Translations under genes and position numbers: made by a program
In this document: piece by piece, positions 17,546-25,570 of the stretch
How positions within the stretch are numbered: position 1 is the stretch's first letter
How the letters are laid out: the number at the start of each line of letters is the position of its first letter
Assembly (NCBI RefSeq): GCF_001010355.1
Contig: NZ_JPLA01000003.1
Span: forward strand, 1-64,000
DNA from: Dyella japonica DSM 16301
Lineage (GTDB): Bacteria; Pseudomonadota; Gammaproteobacteria; Xanthomonadales; Rhodanobacteraceae
Reading direction: 5' to 3'
Length of the DNA stretch: 64,000 bases
Notes under the pieces: generated by a model
What the model saw: the letters and a program-made list of their open reading frames with translations, nothing else
The model's database searches: none
What the model was told of the DNA's origin: nothing

Positions 17546-19201
17546 ATGTTCTTGCGTACGTTTTCCCCGCGACTGGCGGGTTGCATGGCGTTGCTGGCGC
17601 TGGCTGCGCCGGTGTGGGCGCAGACGACTTCGGCCAGCGCGCCGACTGCCGCCATCGCCACCAGCGCACAGCCGGCCTTGCCGGCCCAGCTGCAGGATTT
17701 CACTGCTTACGTGGACGGCGTGCGCAAGCAGTTCGACGTGCCGGGCATCGCGGTGGCCATCGTCAAGGATGGCCAGATCGTGCTGGAGCAGGGTTACGGC
17801 TTGCGCGAAGTGGGCAAGCCCGAACCGGTCGATGCGCGCACGCGTTTCGCCATCGCCTCCAACACCAAGGCGTTCACCGCTGCAGCGCTGCAGATGCTGG
17901 CCGAACAGGGCAAGCTCAGCATGGATGATCGCGTGATCGATCATCTGCCGTGGTTCCAGATGTCCGATCCGTATGTGACACGCGAGATGCGCATCCGCGA
18001 TTTGCTGGCGCACCGCAGCGGCCTGGGCCTGGGTGCGGGCGACCTGCTGTACTGGCCGCCCACATCGTATTCGACCAAGGAAGTCGTGCAGCGCCTGCGC
18101 CATGTGCCGCTGGCCACCAGCTTCCGCAGCGCCTATGCCTACGACAACATCCTGTTTGCCGTGGCCACCCTGGTGATCGAGCAGGTGTCAGGCCAGAGCT
18201 ATGCCGACTTCATCAGCCAGCGCATCTTCGCGCCGGTGGGCATGGACGAATCGCTGGTCGACATGACCCAGCTCAAGAGCGGCATGGACGTGGCCATGGG
18301 CCACGCCAAGTTCAACTTCACCGAACTCAAGCCGGTGCCGCCGATGGCCTGGTCGAACAACTCGGGCGCGGGCGGCATTTACGCCAGCGTGCACGACATG
18401 GCCAAGTGGATGAACGTGCAACTGGCCGGCGGCAAGCTGCCGGACGGCAAGGCGCTGTTCTCCGAAGACAGCCAGAAGCAGATGTGGTCGATGCTCACGC
18501 CGATGAAGATTTCCGAGCCGCCGGTGCCGGAACTCAAAGCCATGCGACCGAACTTCTCCGGCTATGGCGAAGGCTGGTTCCTCTCCGATTACCAGGGCCA
18601 ACGCCTGGTGTGGCACACCGGTGGCTGGCCGGGCATGGTGTCGCGCGTGACCCTGGTGCCGGAACTTCACCTGGGCGTGGTGGTGCTTACCAACCAGGAA
18701 TCGGGTGCGGCCTTCAACGCGGTGACGTATCGCGTGCTCGATGCTTACCTGGGCAAGGACAAGAAGGATTGGACTGCAGCGTACGCCGCCGCGGTGAAGA
18801 AGTCCGAAGGCAATGCCGACGAGAGCTGGAGCAAGCATGAAGCCGCGCGCGCCAAGAGCGGCAAGCCCACCTTGCCGTTGGCCAGCTATGCGGGGACTTT
18901 CCACGATCCGTGGTACGGCGATATCGAGGTGAGCCAGCAGAGCGGCAAGTTGCGCATGCGTTTCTCCAAGACCGCGCAACTGGTGGGCACCATGACGCCG
19001 TGGCAGCACGACACCTTCATGGTGCGCTGGGATGATCGCGCGCTCAATGCCGATGCCTTCGTGAGCTATGCGCTGGATGCCGACGGCAAGATCCGCGAGG
19101 TGCGCATGGAGCCGGTATCACCGCTGACCGATTTCAGTTTTGACTTCCAGGATCTGCGCCTGTCGCCGGCCAAGACGGCCAAGACCTCCGTCACGCCCTG
19201 A
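17546..19201 (+). CDS. Exported serine hydrolase, class C beta-lactamase fold
   Basis: This protein of about 551 residues has a signal peptide (cleavage after APVWA) and a beta-lactamase/AmpC-like domain at about 45-390. Catalytic motifs are visible: SNTK (S-x-x-K, Ser near 105), YAYDN (Y-x-N-like), and HTGG in place of KTG. The C-terminal part, about 400-550, resembles the DUF3471-type beta domain often attached to such hydrolases, with GTFHDPWYGDIEV. Relatives act as D-aminopeptidases, esterases or PBP-like enzymes, and true beta-lactamase activity is uncommon. It is the first of three exported hydrolases in a row on this strand. Confidence 0.88.
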   Translation: MFLRTFSPRLAGCMALLALAAPVWAQTTSASAPTAAIATSAQPALPAQLQDFTAYVDGVRKQFDVPGIAVAIVKDGQIVLEQGYGLREVGKPEPVDARTRFAIASNTKAFTAAALQMLAEQGKLSMDDRVIDHLPWFQMSDPYVTREMRIRDLLAHRSGLGLGAGDLLYWPPTSYSTKEVVQRLRHVPLATSFRSAYAYDNILFAVATLVIEQVSGQSYADFISQRIFAPVGMDESLVDMTQLKSGMDVAMGHAKFNFTELKPVPPMAWSNNSGAGGIYASVHDMAKWMNVQLAGGKLPDGKALFSEDSQKQMWSMLTPMKISEPPVPELKAMRPNFSGYGEGWFLSDYQGQRLVWHTGGWPGMVSRVTLVPELHLGVVVLTNQESGAAFNAVTYRVLDAYLGKDKKDWTAAYAAAVKKSEGNADESWSKHEAARAKSGKPTLPLASYAGTFHDPWYGDIEVSQQSGKLRMRFSKTAQLVGTMTPWQHDTFMVRWDDRALNADAFVSYALDADGKIREVRMEPVSPLTDFSFDFQDLRLSPAKTAKTSVTP

Positions 19202-19272
19202 CCAATAGCAGGGGCGATGCGTGCGGGGCGCTGCCTATAGTGGCGGCGTCCCCACGGTGGAGTGCTGGTTGC

Positions 19273-20547
19273 ATGAAACGGTACGTTGCAGGTCTGCTGG
19301 TTTTTTCGATGGCAGGGATCGCGTTCGCCGCACCGGCAACGTGCGATTACGGCGTATATGGAGAGTCCGGCAAGTCGTTGGTAGTGATCTCCAATCCGAC
19401 AGCCGGCGGCGCAAGTGCTCCGGAACGCTATACGTTCCTCGATGGCCATCGCGGCGACGTCAACGGCAACGATGCGCCGGTACGCTGCGAACAAGGCGTG
19501 GTGAGTGTGCGTCAGCCCGACGGACGTTACCTCGCGCAGGCGAAAGTGGCCTTGCGCGAAACGCCGACGCGCTTCACCAGCCACGGCACCGAACTGGCAG
19601 GTGTGTTGATCGAGCCCGCGCAGTTCAACGGCAAGCCGCCGCTGGTGGTCTTTGTGCACGGTTCGGAGAAGACGCCCGGCATCGGCGGCTATTACCCCTT
19701 GGTGTTCGCCGCCGAAGGCCTGGCCGTGTTTGCGTACGACAAACGCGGCACCGGTGCTTCCGGCGGCGATTACACGCAGAACTTCGAATTGCTCGCCGAC
19801 GATGCCGCCGCCGCGCTCGATCAGGCGCGCAAGCTGGCGGCGGGCCGCTATTCGCGTGCCGGTTTCTTCGGCGGCAGCCAGGGTGGCTGGGTGGCGCCGC
19901 GCGCGGCGGCCTTGGCGCATGCCGATTATGTGGCCGTGGGTTTCGGCCTGGTGATGACGCCGCTGGAGGAAGACCAGCAGCAAGTCGTGCTGGAGATGCG
20001 CGAGAAGGGCTATGACGCTGCCGCCCTCGCCAAGGCGCGCGAGGTCACCGACGCCACCGGCGCGCTGATGGCCTCGCACTTCACAGCCGGCTACGACCAG
20101 CTGGCCGCCGTGAAGCGCAAGTTCGCCAACGAAGCCTGGCTGCACACTATCGAAGGCGAGTTCACCGGCGAGCTGCTGGCCGAGCCGGAAGCCGACCTGC
20201 GCCGCACCGGCGCGCCGCGCCACGACAATCTCAATCTCCTGTGGAACTACGACGCAACCGCCGCCATCCGCTCGCTGAGCGTGCCGCAACTATGGGTGCT
20301 CGCTGGCGACGACCGCGAAGCCCCGGGCAGCGTCACGCGCGAACGACTGGCTGCGCTCAAACACGAAGGCAAGCCGATCGACCTCTATGTGTTCCCGCAC
20401 ACCGATCACGGCATGTACGAATTCGTGCAGAACCCGGACGGCAGCCGTCGGGTCACGCGCATCACTGATGGCTATTTCCGCCTGCTGGCGGACTGGATCA
20501 GGCAGCAGGACACGCTGCCTTATGGCACCGGTGAGCGCATCCCCTGA
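19273..20547 (+). CDS. Exported alpha/beta hydrolase
   Basis: This 424-residue protein has a clear signal peptide (cleavage near AFA-APA) and an alpha/beta hydrolase domain over residues about 110-420. VVFVHGSEKTPG supplies the oxyanion-hole HG. GGSQGGW carries the nucleophile Ser near residue 202. The Asp of LAGDDRE and the His of PHTDHGMYEF complete the triad. AYDKRGTGASGGDY is typical of peptidase S9/S15-like esterases. The N-terminal 100 residues are a beta-rich domain I do not recognise. It lies between two other exported hydrolase genes with short gaps; a common operon is possible but not shown. Confidence 0.87.
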   Translation: MKRYVAGLLVFSMAGIAFAAPATCDYGVYGESGKSLVVISNPTAGGASAPERYTFLDGHRGDVNGNDAPVRCEQGVVSVRQPDGRYLAQAKVALRETPTRFTSHGTELAGVLIEPAQFNGKPPLVVFVHGSEKTPGIGGYYPLVFAAEGLAVFAYDKRGTGASGGDYTQNFELLADDAAAALDQARKLAAGRYSRAGFFGGSQGGWVAPRAAALAHADYVAVGFGLVMTPLEEDQQQVVLEMREKGYDAAALAKAREVTDATGALMASHFTAGYDQLAAVKRKFANEAWLHTIEGEFTGELLAEPEADLRRTGAPRHDNLNLLWNYDATAAIRSLSVPQLWVLAGDDREAPGSVTRERLAALKHEGKPIDLYVFPHTDHGMYEFVQNPDGSRRVTRITDGYFRLLADWIRQQDTLPYGTGERIP

Positions 20548-20637
20548 CGCCTCGCTGCCGTGAGCCAAGGTGATGGACTTTGTCGGCGATTCCGTTGAAG
20601 GTTCGTTTTAAAGGGATCACCCACTGGGGAGTCAGTC

Positions 20638-22260
20638 ATGCTGTCACATCGATCGAAGCTTGCCGTCCTGCTGTGCCTGGGACTGGCCACCGCCACTTGC
20701 GTGGCCGCGGACCAGACCAGCGTGGCGCAGCGTTTCCACGTGGACCTGGCGGTGGCCGGCACGGACGTGGCGTCCGGTCGCCTGCTGGTGTTCGCCGAGC
20801 CGGCCAAGGACGCTGAGGCCGGCGCCAAAAACGGCAAGGTGCAGGAGGTGGATCTCGATCCGCTCCAGCCCGACAAGGTCAACGTGGCGGCACGCGAAGT
20901 GAATCGTCTGGTGGCGGGGCAGGGTGTCGACATCGACGCCGACCAGCAGGCCTATCCGGCGGCCTTCAGCAAGTTGGCGCCCGGCGACTACTACGTGCAG
21001 GCCGTGCTCGACAGCAACCACAGCTACAACTACGGCGGCCGCGGCGAGGGCGATCTGGTCAGCGGCGTGGTGAAGGTGCATCTGCCGGCCACCGGCCTGC
21101 CGCCGATCAAGCTCGCTACGCGGTTGCCTGCCGCCGATCCGTGGGCGCTGTCGCCTTCGATCAATCCGGCCGCGCGCGAGGCGATGCCTGAAGCGCGCAA
21201 GCACGTGCAGACCATCGACTTCGTCAGTCCTGCGCTCAGCGCCTTCTGGGGCCGGCCGATCCATATGCGCGGCCTGGTGCTGCTGCCGCCCGGTTACGAC
21301 GCCAAGGGCAGCGCGACCTATCCCGTGGTGTATTACACGCATGGTTTCGGCGGTGGCATGGATCATTTCGCCGGCGTCGTCGCCAATACCTGGCTGGCGA
21401 TGTCCAACGGCCAGATGCCGCCGATGATCTGGGTGCTGCTGGACGAATCCCTGCCCACGGGCACGCACGAGTTCGTCGACTCGGTGAACAACGGGCCGTG
21501 GGGCAAGGCGCTCACCGAGGAGCTGATTCCGCAACTGGAATCGAGCTATCGCATGGACGCCAAGGTGTCCGGCCGCTTCCTCAACGGTCACTCGTCCGGC
21601 GGCTGGGCCACGCTGTGGCTGCAGACGCGCTATCCGAAAATTTTCGGTGGCACCTGGTCGACCTCGCCCGATCCGAGCGACTTCCATGACTTCACCGGCG
21701 TCGATCTGTATGCCACGCATGCCAACGTCTATCGCAACGCTGCAGGCGCCGCCTATCCGCTCGTCCGCGACCAGGGCAAGGTGATCGCCTCGTTCCAGCA
21801 GTACGCGCAGCTGGAGCGCGTGTTCGGCAGCTACGGCGGCCAGATGGCGTCGTTCGAATGGGTGTTCTCGCCGCGCGGCGCCGATGGCCGTCCGCTGGCG
21901 ATGTTCGATCGCGATACCGGCGACGTCAACGCCAACGTGGTCGACTACTGGCGCGACCACTACGACATCGCCCATCGCCTGCAGGCCCAGTGGCCGCAGC
22001 TGGCGCCGGACCTGGACGGCAAGATCCACCTGATCGTGGGCACGGCCGACACCTTCTATCTGGATGGTTCGGCGCATCGTCTCAAGGCAGTGCTCGACGG
22101 ACTGCATGCGCAGTCGGACATCCGCTTCCTGCCCAACAAGACGCACTTCGACCTGTACGCGGTCGGTGCGGATCGCACGGCCTTGCTCAAGCAGATTGCC
22201 TGGGAGATGTATGCGGTGGCGCGTCCGCAGTCGAACTTGAAGCGCGCGGCGGCTCCTTGA
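20638..22260 (+). CDS. Exported esterase of the Fes/EstD-like alpha/beta hydrolase family
   Basis: This 540-residue exported protein has a signal peptide ending near CVAA-DQ and a beta-sandwich-like N-terminal domain (about 30-190). An esterase-D/enterochelin-esterase-type alpha/beta hydrolase domain follows. GHSSGGW holds the nucleophile (Ser319), YYTHGFGGGMDHF supplies the oxyanion-hole region, and the Asp of VGTADTFYLDG and the His of NKTHFDLYAV probably complete the triad. The substrate is unknown; related proteins hydrolyse siderophores, feruloyl esters or peptides. I see no siderophore genes here, so a general exported esterase is the safer call. Confidence 0.83.
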   Translation: MLSHRSKLAVLLCLGLATATCVAADQTSVAQRFHVDLAVAGTDVASGRLLVFAEPAKDAEAGAKNGKVQEVDLDPLQPDKVNVAAREVNRLVAGQGVDIDADQQAYPAAFSKLAPGDYYVQAVLDSNHSYNYGGRGEGDLVSGVVKVHLPATGLPPIKLATRLPAADPWALSPSINPAAREAMPEARKHVQTIDFVSPALSAFWGRPIHMRGLVLLPPGYDAKGSATYPVVYYTHGFGGGMDHFAGVVANTWLAMSNGQMPPMIWVLLDESLPTGTHEFVDSVNNGPWGKALTEELIPQLESSYRMDAKVSGRFLNGHSSGGWATLWLQTRYPKIFGGTWSTSPDPSDFHDFTGVDLYATHANVYRNAAGAAYPLVRDQGKVIASFQQYAQLERVFGSYGGQMASFEWVFSPRGADGRPLAMFDRDTGDVNANVVDYWRDHYDIAHRLQAQWPQLAPDLDGKIHLIVGTADTFYLDGSAHRLKAVLDGLHAQSDIRFLPNKTHFDLYAVGADRTALLKQIAWEMYAVARPQSNLKRAAAP

Positions 22261-22324
22261 GGCCCTCGCGCCGAAAGAAAATGCTAGGCCTTACGCCATA
22301 GGCCGTTCGCGGGATCAGCGTCGA

Positions 22325-22355
22325 TGTGATGGCCATCCTTTGTGATGGCCATCAC
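22325..22355. promoter_or_regulatory. Tandem palindromes, possible regulator-binding site
   Basis: TGTGATGGCCATC occurs at 22325-22337 and again at 22341-22353, a 16-base period. Each copy contains the palindrome GATGGCCATC, and the second extends to a perfect 14-base palindrome GTGATGGCCATCAC (22342-22355). It lies about 200 bases before the BdlA-like receptor gene in otherwise unstructured DNA. I infer a pair of dimer-binding sites; no regulator can be named. Confidence 0.4.
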
Positions 22356-22459
22356 ATTGTCTCGATCCAGGTATCGAGAAATGAGCGCGGCCGAATCAGT
22401 TGCAAGAGCAATCTCACGCCATTCTGGATTTTCGCGCGTTTTCCCTGGTTTTTAAGGCC

Positions 22460-22487
22460 TAAAGGCCGTCCCCCCGCTCGCCGATAT
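22460..22487 (+). promoter_or_regulatory. Sigma-28 (FliA)-like promoter of the chemosensory cluster
   Basis: TAAAGGCC at 22460-22467 and GCCGATAT at 22480-22487 resemble the FliA boxes TAAAGTTT and GCCGATAA. The 12-base gap is one more than the usual 11. It is 57 bases before the receptor ATG. This would place the cluster in the flagellar class-3 regulon, as expected for chemotaxis genes. It is a visual match only. Confidence 0.45.
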
Positions 22488-22544
22488 CCCTCACGCAATC
22501 GAGATAAACGCAGTCGATGCGTCTCAATAACGGGGGAGAAGGCG

Positions 22545-24242
22545 ATGGGAAAAGAGACACCGGAGTTGCAGCTCGTGCCGCACGAGCTTCGCGCCGTCAG
22601 TGAAGCCTTGAATCGCGTGCAGGCAGTGATCGAGTTCGATCTGAAGGGTAAGGTGCTCCACGCCAACGACAACTTCCTCAAGGCGATGGGTTACACGCTT
22701 GAGGATATCCGCGGCCAGCACCATCGCATCTTCTGCGAGCCGGCCTACGCGGCCAGCGCCGAGTACAAGAAGTTCTGGGAGAGCCTCGGCAAGGGCGTGC
22801 TCGACCGCGGCGAGTACAAGCGCATCGGCGGCGACGGCCGTGAAGTGTGGATCAACGCCTCATACAACCCGGTGTTCGACGAAAACGGCAAGCCGTACAA
22901 GGTGATCAAGTTCGCCACGGACGTGACCGCCAATCGCCAGCAGAAGGCGGAATTCGAAGGCAAGGTCAACGCCATCGACAAGGCCCAGGCGATGATCGAG
23001 TTCGACCTGGGCGGCCACGTGCTCAGCGCGAACGATAATTTCCTCAAGGCGATGGGCTATGCACTGGAAGAAATCCAGGGCCACCATCACCGCATGTTCT
23101 GTGAGGATGCTTACACGGCCAGCCAGGCTTATGCGGACTTCTGGGCCAAGCTCAATCGCGGCGAATTCGACGCGGGCCGCTACAAGCGTCTGGGTAAGGG
23201 CGGACGGGTGATCTGGATCCAGGCCACCTACAATCCGATCTACGACGGCAACGGCCGGCTCAGCAAGGTGGTGAAGTTCGCCACCGACGTGACCGCGCAG
23301 GTGGAACTGGAAGAAAGCGTGAAGCTTCGCGCCGCCGAAGACCAGCGCAAAGTCGAGGCGCTGCTGAAGACGGTACGCCTGGCCGCGGAAGGCGACCTCA
23401 CCGGCGAAGTGCGCGTCGAAGGCAGCGAACCCATCGATCAGCTCGCCGACGGCATCCAGCAGATGATGAGCGACCTGCGCAGCGTGATCGGCAAGGTGGT
23501 CGACAACGCCAGCGGCTTCTCCGGCAGCTCGCAGGAGATCGCCGGCCGCGCCAGCGGCGTGGCCAGTGGCGCGCAGCTGCTCGGCGCCACCGTGGAGGAA
23601 ATGAACGCCTCGATCGAAGAACTCACCGCCTCGATCAATTCCATCGCCACCAACTCGCGCAGCGCCGACCAGCTCGCCAAGGACACCCACCAGGAAGCCG
23701 AACGCGGGGCCAAGGCGATCGCGCGCTCGATCGAGTCGATGGAACTGATCAACAAGTCCTCCGAAGACATCAGCGAGATCATCAAGGTGATCGGCGAGAT
23801 CGCCAGCCAGACCAACCTGCTCGCCTTCAATGCCGCCATCGAAGCGGCGCGTGCGGGCGAGCACGGCCTGGGTTTCTCCGTGGTGGCGGACGAAGTGCGC
23901 AAGCTGGCGGAACGTTCCTCGCAGGCCACCAAGGAGATCTCCAAGCTGATCAACGAGTCGGTCAAGCGCGTGGCCCAGGGCAGCGAGATCTCCAAGCAGG
24001 CGGGCGAAGCCTTCGAGAAGATCGTCGCCGGCGTGGGCCGCACCACCCAGGCGATCTCCGAGATCTCCTGCGGCGCGGACGAGCAATTGGTGGCGGCGCG
24101 CGAAGTAAGCGCGGCGATCCAGCAGGTGGCCGAAGAAACCGAGAAGTCCGCCGCTGCCTGCGACACCATCGCCCGCTCCACCACCTCGCTTACCCAAGGG
24201 GCCGAGGAACTGAATCGGACGGTTCAGCGGTTCGTGGTTTGA
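22545..24242 (+). CDS. Soluble two-PAS methyl-accepting chemotaxis protein, BdlA-like
   Basis: This 565-residue receptor has no transmembrane helix. Two closely similar PAS domains (about 15-125 and 135-247) share the pattern [20 protein letters not shown]. A HAMP-like linker (about 260-325) and the coiled-coil signalling domain follow. The hairpin tip [23 protein letters not shown] and the [13 protein letters not shown] segment are canonical. This layout matches BdlA of Pseudomonas aeruginosa, a biofilm-dispersion receptor, and Aer-type redox/oxygen sensors. Cofactor is unknown (haem or FAD is possible in such PAS domains). There is no C-terminal CheR-tether pentapeptide. The ATG at 22545 has the ribosome site GGGGGAGAA. 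It overlaps cheR (TGATG). Confidence 0.92.
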   Translation: MGKETPELQLVPHELRAVSEALNRVQAVIEFDLKGKVLHANDNFLKAMGYTLEDIRGQHHRIFCEPAYAASAEYKKFWESLGKGVLDRGEYKRIGGDGREVWINASYNPVFDENGKPYKVIKFATDVTANRQQKAEFEGKVNAIDKAQAMIEFDLGGHVLSANDNFLKAMGYALEEIQGHHHRMFCEDAYTASQAYADFWAKLNRGEFDAGRYKRLGKGGRVIWIQATYNPIYDGNGRLSKVVKFATDVTAQVELEESVKLRAAEDQRKVEALLKTVRLAAEGDLTGEVRVEGSEPIDQLADGIQQMMSDLRSVIGKVVDNASGFSGSSQEIAGRASGVASGAQLLGATVEEMNASIEELTASINSIATNSRSADQLAKDTHQEAERGAKAIARSIESMELINKSSEDISEIIKVIGEIASQTNLLAFNAAIEAARAGEHGLGFSVVADEVRKLAERSSQATKEISKLINESVKRVAQGSEISKQAGEAFEKIVAGVGRTTQAISEISCGADEQLVAAREVSAAIQQVAEETEKSAAACDTIARSTTSLTQGAEELNRTVQRFVV

Positions 24243-25087
24243 TGAACGCGCCGATGGAGATCGAGAGCGAGATCGACCTGGCCACCCAGCGCGCCTTGCT
24301 GGATAAAGTGCAGCGCCATACGGGCATCCATATGGCGGACCGCAAATGGACCTTGCTGCAGGGGCGCCTGCGCCGCCGCCTGCAGGCGCTGTCGCTCAAC
24401 CGGTACCGCGACTATCTCGCGGTGCTGGATGCGCAGCCGGGCGAAGTGGCGGCCTTCATCAACCTGGTGACCACCAACGAGACCTCGTTCTTCCGCACGC
24501 CACGCATCTGGGACCAGCTCTGGCAGCAACTGCTACCGGCATGGTTCCGCGAGCATCGCGGCGCCACATTGCAGTTGTGGTCGGCGGCGGCGTCCACCGG
24601 CGAAGAGGCGTATTCGATGGCCATGATGTGCGAGGAATTTCGCGAGCATCATCCGGCCTTCAAGTACCAGATCCTCGCCACCGACATTGCCAGCCAGGTG
24701 CTGGCGGTGGGCAAGACGGGCTACTACCAGGGCAAGAGCATCGAAGGTCTCAAGCGCGCCAGGCCCGAGTGGTTCGCCAAGTATTTCCAGCCCAGCAGCG
24801 ATGGCTATCTGGCCTCGCCCACACTGCGCTCGCATATCGTGTTCCGCGAGCATCACCTGCACAAACGCCTCGATGGCGCCGCCCGCTTCGACATCACCTT
24901 GCTGCGCAATGTCCTGATCTACTTCGACGAGGAAGGGCAGTGCAGCGTGCTGGAGAACGTGCGCCGCGCCATGTCGCCCGGCAGCGTGCTGATCATCGGC
25001 GAATCGGAATCGCTGACCCGGCTCAACGTCGGCTTCGACTTCGAGCAGCCGCTGATCTATCGCCGACAGGAACGCATGCATGCCTGA
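24242..25087 (+). CDS. cheR: Chemoreceptor methyltransferase CheR
   Basis: This 281-residue SAM-dependent enzyme methylates glutamates on the receptor. It has the N-terminal helical CheR domain (TGIHMADRKWTLLQGRLRRRL) and then the methyltransferase domain with LVTTNETSFFR, WSAAASTGEEAYSMAM (SAM-binding region), LATDIASQVL and LRNVLIYF. There is no beta-subdomain tetratricopeptide extension. The ATG at 24242 overlaps the receptor stop (TGATG); a TTG one codon earlier is less likely. It lies between the receptor gene and cheD, so its target is presumably the BdlA-like protein. No CheB methylesterase is seen, which leaves CheD as the only other modifying enzyme here. Confidence 0.94.
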   Translation: MNAPMEIESEIDLATQRALLDKVQRHTGIHMADRKWTLLQGRLRRRLQALSLNRYRDYLAVLDAQPGEVAAFINLVTTNETSFFRTPRIWDQLWQQLLPAWFREHRGATLQLWSAAASTGEEAYSMAMMCEEFREHHPAFKYQILATDIASQVLAVGKTGYYQGKSIEGLKRARPEWFAKYFQPSSDGYLASPTLRSHIVFREHHLHKRLDGAARFDITLLRNVLIYFDEEGQCSVLENVRRAMSPGSVLIIGESESLTRLNVGFDFEQPLIYRRQERMHA

Positions 25088-25556
25088 GGGGGAGGATATC
25101 CAGGTACGCATGTGCGAGGTGAGGATAGGCAGCGGCAACGACGTGCTGCGCGCGATCCTGGGCTCGTGCGTAGGCATCGGGCTGCTGTGGCGTCGCCGCG
25201 GCATCTACGGGATGGCGCACTGCCTGTTGCCGGAGTCGCCGCAGGAGTCGGCCGGCGAGGGCGCCAAGTACGTCACCGGCGCCGTGCCCACCTTGTTGTC
25301 GATGATGCAGCTCGATCGTGCCCGGCAGGACGAAGTGGAAGCCGTGATCGTCGGCGGCGCCTGCATGGTGCAGCACGTCAAGGCGCCGCGGCACGGCTTG
25401 ATCGGCGAGCAGAACGCGCGCATGGCGCAGCAGCTGATCGGCCAGACCCGGATCAAGCTCGTGCACCTGGACGTGGGCGGCGAAAACGGCCGCCAGCTCG
25501 TGATCGATTGCGCGCAACACCACTACGTGGTCAAAACCATCGGCCGTACGACGTGA
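25080..25556 (+). CDS. cheD: Chemoreceptor glutamine deamidase CheD
   Basis: This 158-residue protein is of normal CheD length. The catalytic Cys30 in ILGSCVG and His47 in GMAHCLLP keep the 17-residue spacing known from Thermotoga CheD (Cys27/His44). GGACMVQ and IGEQNARMA are further family motifs. CheD deamidates receptor glutamines and, in some bacteria, couples to CheC/CheY-P. It overlaps cheR by eight bases and is followed after a 14-base gap by the triple-CheW gene, so all four genes read as one operon. Confidence 0.94.
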   Translation: MPEGEDIQVRMCEVRIGSGNDVLRAILGSCVGIGLLWRRRGIYGMAHCLLPESPQESAGEGAKYVTGAVPTLLSMMQLDRARQDEVEAVIVGGACMVQHVKAPRHGLIGEQNARMAQQLIGQTRIKLVHLDVGGENGRQLVIDCAQHHYVVKTIGRTT

Positions 25557-25570
25557 ACCGGAGCCATGCC

